A DNA stretch of 64,000 nt from Capra hircus (taxonomy: Eukaryota > Chordata > Mammalia > Artiodactyla > Bovidae), in the NCBI RefSeq assembly GCF_001704415.2, contig NC_030811.1, forward strand, positions 54,177,591 through 54,241,590. Direction: 5' to 3'. Position 1 is the stretch's first letter; the number at the start of each line of letters is the position of its first letter. This document shows positions 56,198 through 64,000 of the stretch, one piece after another. The notes below the pieces were generated by a model. The model was not told where the DNA came from. It saw only the letters and a list, made by a program, of their open reading frames with translations, and did no database searches. Position numbers and translations under genes: made by a program.

Positions 56198-56425
56198 ATG
56201 TAGAGTAATGGTTAAGAATTAGGCTCTGGATCCAGAAGCCCTGTTTGAACTCTTCACTGCCAGTTTCTAACTGATCTTATGTAAGTTAATTACCTTTTCT
56301 CTTTCTTATTTGTAAAATAGAATTAATAGTAGTGCCTAACTCAAGGATGTAAAGATAAATAAGTTAATTCATCTGAGTTGCTTAATTTCTTGTTATATAG
56401 TAAATGTTACTGTTATTAACAGTTG
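56198..56425 (+). mobile_element. MIR SINE, near full length
   Basis: 'agagtaatggttaagaattaggctctggatcc' matches the MIR head, and 'gtgcctaactcaaggatgtaaagataaataag' its 3' part. Confidence 0.82.
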
Positions 56426-57447
56426 GCATCATTATTACCTCGAAGTTAATACTTTAACCATCTGTTTGAATTCTTAGTTTCTACCAAAAGTTTCAGTTTT
56501 CCAGAACTTCTGTTTGCTTCTCTGTTCCTAGTTTATAGCCTCCTGTTCTTGTTTCATGATGCAGTATCATCTTGAATTACTGGGACAGTTGAGGAAATTT
56601 GGAAAAAAATCTCCAGTATGTAAGATGGACACCAAAACAATATGTAGAAACAAAATTAAATAAAGAGAAAATAGAAATCTTTTAATTGTAAGGTTTTGGG
56701 GGGATCAGCAGTGCTCAAGTTTGTTTTCTACATTGATTGTATTATCAGAGTTCCCTTTTCTATTAGTTTTGGTGTATATCTCATTAGAGGCTTTTTCTAA
56801 ATTTCCTTGTTTTTCAGCCACCAAGTCATATCCAACTCTCTTGACACCCACAGTATGTCATATCAGGGAGCACAGATGTCAGCTTACCCTTGTGTTGGTG
56901 ATACTAAGTTTGGACTCTTAAGCTAATGTCAGCCAGTTTCTCCATTTTAAAAATACCTTTTAATCTTTGTTAATTAAGTGATTTCAGTTGATATTTCAGA
57001 ATGTGTAATTATCCATCTATACTTTTGCATTTTTTCAAATTTAAAATATTATTTATTATATCATCCATTTTGATGTTTAGATTGTCTGAATTTGACCAGG
57101 AGAAGCCCTTTCAAAGTAGCTGTGGCTTTTTGTGTCTGTATGTCAGTTTCTTAACTCTTTCTTAATCTGGAACAAGAATTTGAGGTTCACTATTTCTTGC
57201 CGCCCCAGACTTAAAACCAGCCATTTCTTCAAGGATCCTTTGTTCCTTTTTTTTTTGCGGGGCGGGGAGGCCGGGGAGGGGAGATATTTAAAAACCCAAG
57301 ATCTGGGAGTAGGTCCTTTTTGCTATGGAGTATCATTGCTTCTAGGTCATTTTAGAGAAATGAGCTAAATAAGTTTGTGTGTATATTTTTCTTTGTATCT
57401 GTTTATATACAGATGAGTTCATTTGTTTCCATTTATATTTGCTCTTG
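56426..57447. other. Intron 1, nothing recognised
   Basis: A G-rich tract lies at 57256-57283. Short frames here lack recognisable products. Confidence 0.45.
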
Positions 57448-59155
57448 AGCTTCCCTGATGGCTCAGACATCTTGGAATGTGAAGTCAAGTGGGCCTTAGA
57501 AAGCATCACTAGGAACAAAGCTAGTGGAGGTGATGGAATTCCAGTTGAGCTATTTCAAATCCTGAAAGATGATGCTGTGAAAGTGCTGCACTCAGTATAC
57601 CAGCAAATTTGGAAAACTCAGAAGTGGCCACAGGACTGGAAAAGGGCCGTTTTCATTGCAGTCCCAAAGAAAGGCAATGCCAAAGAATGCTCAAACTACC
57701 TCACAATTGCACTCATCTCACATGCTAGTAAAGTAGTGCTCAAAATTCTCCAAGCCAGTCTTCAGCAATACGTGAACCATGAACTCCCTGATGTTTAAGC
57801 TGGTTTTAGAAAAGGCAGAGGAACCAGAGATCAACTTGCCAACATTTGCTGGATCATGGAAAAAGCAAGAGAGTTTCAGAAAAACATCTATTTCTGCTTT
57901 ATTGACTATGCCAAAGCCTTTGACTGTGTGGATCACAATAAACTGTGGAAAATTCTGAGAGAGATGGGAATACCAGACCACCTGACCTGCCTCTTGAGAA
58001 ACCTATATGCAGGTCAGGAAGCAACAGTTAGAACTGGACATGGAACAACAGACTGGTTCCAAATAGGAAAAGGAGTACATCAAGGCTGTATATTGTCACC
58101 CTGCTTATTTAACTTCTATGCAGAGTACATCATGAGAAACGCTGGGCTGGAAGAAGCACAAGCTGGAATCAAGATTGCCAGGAGAAGAAATAACAATAAC
58201 CTCAGATACACAGATGACACCACCCTTACGGCAGAAAGTGAAGAGGAACTAAAAAGCCTCTTGATGAAAGTGAAAGAGGAGAGTGAAAAAGTTGGCTTAA
58301 AGCTCAACATTCAGAAAATGAAGATCATGGCATCTGGTCCCATCACTTCATGGGAAATAGATGGGGAAACCCTGGATTTTGGGCTCCAAAATCACTGCAG
58401 ATGGTGATTGCAGCCATGAAATTAAAAGACGCTTATTCCTTGGAAGGAAAGTTATGACCAACCTAGATAGCATATTAAAAAGCAGAGATATTACTTTGCC
58501 AAGAAAGGTCCGTCTAGTCAAGGCTATGGTTTTTCCAGTGGTCATGTATGGATGTGAGAGTTGGACTGTGACAAAGGCTGAGCACCGAAGAATTGATGCT
58601 TTTGAACTGTGGTGTTGGAGAAGACTCTTGAGAGTCCCTTGGACTGCAAGGAGATCCTACCAGTTCATTCTAAAGGAGATCAGTCCTGGGTGTTCATTGG
58701 AGGGACCGATGCTAAAGCTGAAACTCTTAATACTTTGGCCACCTCATGTGAAGAGTTGACTCATTGGAAAAGACTCTGATGCTGGAAGGGATTGGGGGCA
58801 GGAGGAAAAGGGGACGGCAGAGGATGAGATGGCTGGATGGCATCACTGACTCGATGGACATGAGTCTGAGTGAACTCCGGGAGTTGGTGATGGACAGGGA
58901 GGCCTGGCGTGCTGCGATTCATCGGGTCGCAGAGTCAGAAACGATTGAGCGACTGAACTGACCTGATGGCTCAGAACGTAAAGAATCTGCCTGCAATGCA
59001 GGAGACACACCCTGATCCCTAGGTTGGGAAGATCCCCTAGAGAAGGAAATGGCTACCACTTCAGTATTCTTGCTTGGGAAATCCCATGGACAGAGGAACC
59101 TGGCGGGCTACAATGGGATCACGAAGAGTCAGAAGCAGCTGAGTGATTAACACAC
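57448..59155 (+). mobile_element. Bov-tA SINE interrupted by BovB
   Basis: The SINE head 'agcttccctgatggctcaga' (57449-57467) and its continuation 'acgtaaagaatctgcctgcaatgcagg' (from 58976) are separated by a BovB insertion. The SINE body ends near 59155 ('gagtcagaagcagctgagtgatt'). Confidence 0.9.
57468..58961 (+). mobile_element. BovB (RTE) LINE inserted in a Bov-tA, 14-bp duplication, nearly intact RT region
   Basis: The exact flank cctgatggctcaga lies at 57454-57467 and 58962-58975, so both ends are certain. The element starts within the RT fingers ('DILECEVKWALESI') and reads in one frame to about 58407, apart from a single stop after 'NHELPDV' (about 57796). It contains 'FCFIDYAKAFDCVDHNKLWK' (palm motif A), 'GKGVHQGCILSPCLFNFYAE' (motif B) and 'LRYTDDTTL' (motif C, YTDD instead of YADD). 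A deletion at about 58370 shifts the frame. The C-terminal part continues in 58361-58759 and 58764-58961. The 5' part with the endonuclease is absent. Confidence 0.97.
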
Positions 59156-59259
59156 AGACATACACACATTTACTTTTACTAGAGACTTTTCCCTAGTCCT
59201 TGTTTATTTTTAATCTTTAAATACTTATTAACATTGTTCAGAAGTCTAAAACTTTATTA
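59156..59259. other. Short unique spacer
   Basis: Nothing recognised. Confidence 0.4.
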
Positions 59260-59660
59260 AAAGGTGGACCCAGGAGTACCTTCTTCTTTGAGTTTTTCAT
59301 TCACTACATTGTCATTTACCACCTGTAGGTAACGTATGTAAACTTTAATTTGAAATTTATCCTTCCTTGTATTTCTTTTTGCAGATATACACATACATGT
59401 GTATTCTTTTTTATTCTTCTTTTCTTACACAGTAATGAGTGTAACATATGCCTGCTTTTCCACATTGTTTTTTCCATTTAATTTAGCTTGGGCATCTCTT
59501 CGTATCAGTTTATAGAGGCTGTTCTCATTTTTAAAAATTACTTGCATAGCAGTTCCATTGCATAGGTGTGTAAATACATAATTGTTTATTTACCAACTCT
59601 TTTATGTGTTTCTAATATTAGACTGTTTCAAAGAGTGTCACAGTAAATTACTGTATGTGT
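59260..59660 (-). mobile_element. Old L1 3' fragment, antisense
   Basis: 'atgcctgcttttccacattgttttttcc..ttagcttgggcatctcttcgtatcag..gcagttccattgcataggtgtg' is typical reverse L1M 3' sequence. Confidence 0.65.
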
Positions 59661-60164
59661 TTTAATTAAAAGATAAATGTATTATCTCTTTAGATTCTAG
59701 GATGAGTAAGCTAGGATCACTAGGTGGGCTTCCTGTTTGGAGTCTCTCAAGCAGTTGCAGTTGGAAATTGAGATTGGAGTCATCTGAAAGTCCAAGTAAC
59801 TCAACATCTAAGGAAACTCACTTAGTATGCCTGGCGATTGATACTGGTTGTTAACTCTGAGCTCAGCTTGGGCTGTCAGCTGGAGTACCTACCATGACCC
59901 CTCTGTGTGCCTGGAACTTCCAGAGTATGTCAGCTGGGTTCTGAAAAGAAATGTCCCCAAAGTGAACATTCTGAAAGGCTCAAATGGAATCTGCTAGACT
60001 TCTTGAGGTTTATCTCAGAAATCCCAGAGCATCAGTTATGTATTCCATTGATCAAGTTATTAAGGCTGACTGATACTCACGGGGAGGAAAATTGGACTCA
60101 GTGTGAGGAACAGGATGCATGAAATTGAAAGCAACTATTCTTGGAGACTATATAGCATAGTCCA
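59661..60164. other. Intron 1, nothing recognised
   Basis: The 71-aa + frame at 59907-60122 has no recognisable domain. Confidence 0.45.
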
Positions 60165-60855
60165 CTTAAAACTCAGCATTCAGAAAGCTAAAATCATGGC
60201 ATCTGGTCCCATCACTTCATAGCAGATAGATAGGGAAACAATGGAAACAGTGACAGACTTTGTTTTCTTGGGCTCCAAAATCACTGCAGATGGTGACTGC
60301 AGCCATGAAATTAAAAGACGCTTGCTCCTTAGAAGAAAAGCTGTGACAAACCTAGGCAGCATATTAAAAAGCGGAGACATTACTTTGCTGACAAAGGTCC
60401 ATCTAGTCAAAGCTATGGTTTTTCCAATAGTCATGTAGGGATGTAAGAGTTAGACTAGAAAGCTGGGTGCTGAAGAATTGATGCTTTTGAACTGTGGTGT
60501 TGGAGAAGACTCTTGAGAGTCCCTTGGACTGCAAGGAGATCAAGCCAGTCCATCCTAAAGGAAATCAGTCCTGAATATTCATTGGAAGGACTGATGTTGG
60601 AGCTGAAGCTTCAATACTTTGGTTACCTGATGCGAAGAGCCAATCCATTGGAAAAGACCCTGATGCTGGGAAAGATTGAAGGCAGGAGGAGAAGGGGATA
60701 ACAGAGGATGAGATAGTTGGATGGCATCATCAACTCAGTGGACATGAGTTTGAGAAAGCTCCGGGAGTTGGTGGTGGACAGGGAAGCCTGCTGTGCTGCA
60801 GTTCATGGGGTTCCAAAGAGGTGGACACAACTGAGCAACTGAACAACAACAGTCT
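60165..60855 (+). mobile_element. BovB (RTE) LINE 3' fragment
   Basis: It starts at 'ctcagcattcagaaagctaaaatcatggc' and ends 'caactgagcaactgaacaac'. Frames 60241-60438 and 60513-60701 are separated by small deletions and an in-frame stop. Confidence 0.95.
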
Positions 60856-61747
60856 TGTTACCTAAGTCGGTCCAGTTATAGTTGAAGCTTTTCAGGTGCA
60901 GTTCCTCCAGTATAGCACCTTGATAACAGTTTCCCTTGATCTAAAGATGTTTACTGAGATCTTTATTCCTCCATATGGCTTTGAGTTACTGTACAGTATC
61001 CTTTCATTTCTGCTTGTAGGACTCCATTGAGCATATCTGGTAGGGCATGTCAGTGATAACAAACTCCTTCAGCTTTTGTTTATTTGGGAATTTGATTTCT
61101 CCCTCACTTTTGAAGAAGTTTTGCTGGATATAAGATTTTTTTTGCCTGAGGTAGGTCTTAGTTGCAGCATGTGGGATCCACTTCCCTAACTAGGGTCGAA
61201 CACTCATGGGGAGTGTGGAGTCTCAGCCACTGGACCACCTGAGAAGTCCCTGAATATAAGATTCTTAGTTAATGGTTTTTTCCTTTTCTCCACCTGCCAG
61301 CTGCTTTTTGGAATCCAAGTTTATCATGAGTAATCTGCTTAATATCATATTGAGGATCCCTGTTTTCAATAATTTTTCTTTGTCTTTTGAAAATTTGATT
61401 ATAATATGACCTAGTTGGCCTCATCTTACAGGGAGGCTGTTGAGTGCCTCACATGTTTATATTCATATCTTTCATCAAATTTGGGAAGATTTCAGCCATT
61501 ATTCAAATATTTTCTCTACTCCTTTCTTTCTCCTCCTCCTGGGACTCCCAAATGTATATTTTGGTCTGCTTGTTGTCTCACAGGTCTCAAACCCTGTTCA
61601 CTCTTTTCAGTCTGTTTTACTTTCTGCTCCTAAGACATGATAACTTCATTGTCCTATCCTCACACTCATGTTTTCTTTCATCTTCTTGTCCAAATCTGCC
61701 TTTGAATCCCTCTAGCGAGTTTTTCATTTTAGTTATTATACTTTTCA
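60856..61747 (-). mobile_element. Old L1-like LINE, antisense, carrying SINE insertions
   Basis: Phrases such as 'ttttgctggatataagatt', 'gaatataagattcttagttaatgg', 'tttgattataatatgacctag' and 'tctttcatcaaatttgggaagatttcagcc' are those of an old mammalian LINE read in reverse. The element resumes after the Bov-tA at about 61940. Open frames of 66-159 aa here follow the repeat and are not genes. Confidence 0.55.
61148..61254 (-). mobile_element. CHR-type SINE fragment in the old LINE
   Basis: 'gttgcagcatgtgggatccacttccctaactagggtcgaac' to 'ccacctgagaagtccctga'. The host reads 'ggatataagattt' before and 'gaatataagattctt' after, suggesting a duplicated target. Confidence 0.75.
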
Positions 61748-61939
61748 GTCCTGGTGGCTTAGATGGTAAAGAATCTGCCTGTGATGCGGAAGACCTGAGT
61801 CAGGAAGGTCCCCTGGAGAAGGAAATGGCAACTCACTCCAGTATTCTTGCCTGGAGAATCCTATGGACAGAGGAGCCTAGTGGGCTACACACAGTCTGTG
61901 GAGTCTCAAAGTGCTGGACATGACTGAGCTGCTAACACA
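61748..61939 (+). mobile_element. Bov-tA SINE
   Basis: It has the head 'tcctggtggcttagatggtaaagaatc' and a body to 'gctggacatgactgagctgctaac'. The imperfect flanks are 'tatacttttcag' and 'catatttttcag'. Confidence 0.93.
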
Positions 61940-62131
61940 GACATATTTTTCAGCTCCAAAATTTTTTGTTGGTTTTTATTTGTTCTCTATTGATAAATTG
62001 CTCATTTGTCATTTTCTTGACTTTCTGCACACCTTTCTTTATTGAGCATCTCTAAGACAGGCATTTTAAAGGTATTTTTCGTAGTATATCTGCCATCAGG
62101 TCTTTCAGGGACAGTTTCTGCTGATTGTCCT

Positions 62132-62147
62132 CCCCCCCCCCCCCCCC
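62132..62147 (+). repeat. C16 homopolymer
   Basis: Uninterrupted C run, prone to slippage and sequencing error. Confidence 0.95.
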
Positions 62148-62499
62148 GCCTTTGAATGGCCCTGTTCATTTGTATAACTTTTTTCTTCCTGAAAACTGAA
62201 CATTTAAATCTAATGTGGTAACTCTGAAAATCAAATTTTGCCAGGAACAAGTGCACCACTGCCTGCCATGTAGAAATGGCAGGGAATGGAGGGGAAGGAT
62301 AACTGCCTTTGTGCTAAGAGCTGAAATTAACCACAGTGTATTGTCCAAGCCTTCCTTCCCCTGAAAGTTGCAAGCCTTCAGTAGATTGCAGACTTCCAAA
62401 ACAGTTCCTTCAAACAAATTCCACCCATTCAGTTTTTGTCTAGGTGGGGAGGTAGATGCCCTGAGTGCATTCTACTTTGCCATCTTCCCATGGTCTTTT

Positions 62500-63210
62500 G
62501 TCCTGCATGTGTTTTTTGGTATTTTGGCTGGTATACCCTCAGGGAGAGATCCTAGAAATGGGATTGCAGGATTAGTAGATTACACGTGTAATCTAGTTAG
62601 ATATTCCGAAATTGCCCTCTGTAGAGGTTGCACACTTTAGTACTCTTACTAGCAATGTGTGAAAGTACCTGTTTCTCCACAGCCTCTCTGGGAATGAGTG
62701 CCAGTCTTTTGTGTTCTTGCCTGTCTGGGATGAGTAGTGATATCAGTGTAGAGATACAGAGCCCACGGAGAGAAAACAGTATGTACAAAGAACCACCTGG
62801 ATTTTTAATTAAGCAGTGAATTAAACACATATTTCTCTCTCCCCTCCTCAGTCCACTAAAATGAGAATAAAGAAATAAACAGAATTTCTTGAGAGGAAAG
62901 CATGTCTTGCATTCTGACACTGCTCAGTTTTTTGTTTGTTTAAGGATTGGTTGTTTATCTTTCTTTTTGGTGAGCTGTCTGTTTAACATTTTTGCCCATT
63001 TTTCTAACAGGTGTTTGGTTTTCCTCATTTTTAAAGAGTTCTTTGTATATTAAGGATATTGTCCTTTTGTGATAACGGTTATAAATATTTCATTAGCCTT
63101 TTCAAATTGTTTCTGCTGTGTTTTAACTGCAATTTTGTGTGTGTGTGTGTTTTGTGTTATGTTTATGAGAAGAAAACCTGAAAAGCTGTTTGGAAGCTTT
63201 ATATGTAAGA
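62500..63210 (-). mobile_element. Old L1 fragment, antisense
   Basis: 'agatcctagaaatgggattgcagg', 'gaaattgccctctgtagaggttgcac', 'gtgtttggttttcctcatttttaaagagttctttgtatattaagg' match reverse L1M 3' ORF2/UTR sequence. Confidence 0.75.
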
Positions 63211-64000
63211 CTTGACCTTATCAACAGACAAGGATCTTGATGTTTCATTCTGTGGAATTTCTGATGTAAGAGAAGAAGCTACCAGTTTTTTTGGTAGAGA
63301 TAGAGAAAAGGAGATTTGTAGGAAGGGCCCTTTTCTGTACATAGATATTTACTTATTCAGTCCCTTGTTTTCTTTCCTTCTCCTTGCTGTACCTGGTGCC
63401 CTCAAGCCAGTCTGTTTTGGGTCTTTTTTTTTTCCTGTAGTGAACTCATTCTTCTACTCTGATTGGAAAGCTGTAGTTGCTTGGCTGCATGACATGGGTT
63501 GGAGACTTGGGAATTTCTTTTATTCTGTTTATTAGTCCATCATTTTAACCTCATGGTTAACCTCATCACCGGCATGGAAAGTTATTGGAGGTGTAGGTTC
63601 TTGAGTTTTTTGAGAATGATGTAGTGAGAATTGGCTTACTTCTGCAGACACTTAGTATGTCTGTTTTCTTAGTCCTGTCAGTTCCGCCCATCTTTTCATC
63701 TACTGCTGTCTCCTTTCAACTTCCTTACCTTAATTTAGTGGGTTTTAGGTGGAGGAGAAAGAAACACATCAATTTATTGTATTTAAGTAGAAATATGGTG
63801 GTTCTCTGTACAGAGGTTTTTTCCTTAGGCTCTACTTTGTGGGCAGTTGGATGGCTCTCAGAGGTTCATGGTTGTGCACTTTTGTTTGATAATTTAGAGT
63901 TCATGTGCCAGTATGCATATGATTTTGATCAGTAGTTAGAGAATTAAGTAGTTAAAAAAAATTTTTTTAATGTCCTGTTTAATTTCAAGGGAAGGATGTT
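63211..64000. other. Intron 1 to window end, nothing recognised
   Basis: No repeat family or exon is identified. The 103-107 aa frames at 63212-63535 and 63624-63935 have no recognisable domain and no ZNRF2 similarity. Confidence 0.45.

Larger units (their letters stand above)
10508..64000 (+). other. ZNRF2: ZNRF2 intron 1 (continues past window end)
   Basis: No sequence encoding the expected KCPVC-type zinc finger or the RING domain was found by reading the + strand to 64000. The intron therefore extends at least 53 kb. Most of it is transposon-derived and is itemised separately. A short exon could escape visual reading. Confidence 0.7.

Noticed and set aside
61444..61923. 159-aa frame
   Set aside because: It runs from old LINE sequence into a Bov-tA SINE.

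Overview
The window is nuclear DNA from a ruminant, most likely a bovid. The evidence is the repeat content. There are at least ten pieces of the RTE-type LINE BovB, many copies of the ruminant SINEs Bov-tA and BOV-A2, Hsmar1-like mariners, CHR-type tRNA SINEs, and the older mammalian layer (MIR, L2, MER5, L1, a MaLR LTR, a Tigger element). The species within Bovidae cannot be fixed from the sequence alone.

Only one protein-coding gene is supported: ZNRF2 (zinc and RING finger 2, a myristoylated membrane-associated E3 ubiquitin ligase) on the + strand. A CpG island (about 8975-10720) holds a TATA-less promoter with CCAAT and GC boxes, a GC-rich 5' UTR with a strong-context upstream ORF (9617-9757), and coding exon 1 (10054-10507), which ends at a clean splice donor. 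Everything from 10508 to the end appears to be ZNRF2 intron 1, because I found no exon encoding the C-terminal zinc finger or RING finger. Positions 1 to about 8950 are upstream intergenic DNA.

Region by region: 1-8950 is intergenic, with Bov-tA, MER5, L2, two BovB pieces, a BOV-A2 inside a TA tract, and a mariner abutting a BovB. 8975-10720 is the ZNRF2 promoter and exon 1. 10.5-17 kb is mostly unique intron and contains a sequence matching the outer flanks of the human mir-550a-1 hairpin but lacking its arms. 17-31 kb holds BovB copies, including the longest one (about 3.2 kb, antisense), L1 debris, and a 77-bp tandem array. 31-45 kb holds BovB, a young L1 with a long target-site duplication and a nested BOV-A2, a MaLR LTR and a 56-bp tandem array. 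45-48 kb holds a CHR SINE, a solo retroviral LTR and a mariner with both inverted repeats. 48-64 kb holds more BovB, including one inserted inside a Bov-tA with a 14-bp duplication, plus MIR and L1 remnants.

Most long open frames are decayed BovB or mariner coding sequence, antisense shadows of these, or chance frames in SINEs and GC-rich DNA. I saw no sign of an undescribed multi-gene system. The most useful leads are the armless mir-550a locus, the ZNRF2 uORF, the two tandem arrays and the datable nested insertions.
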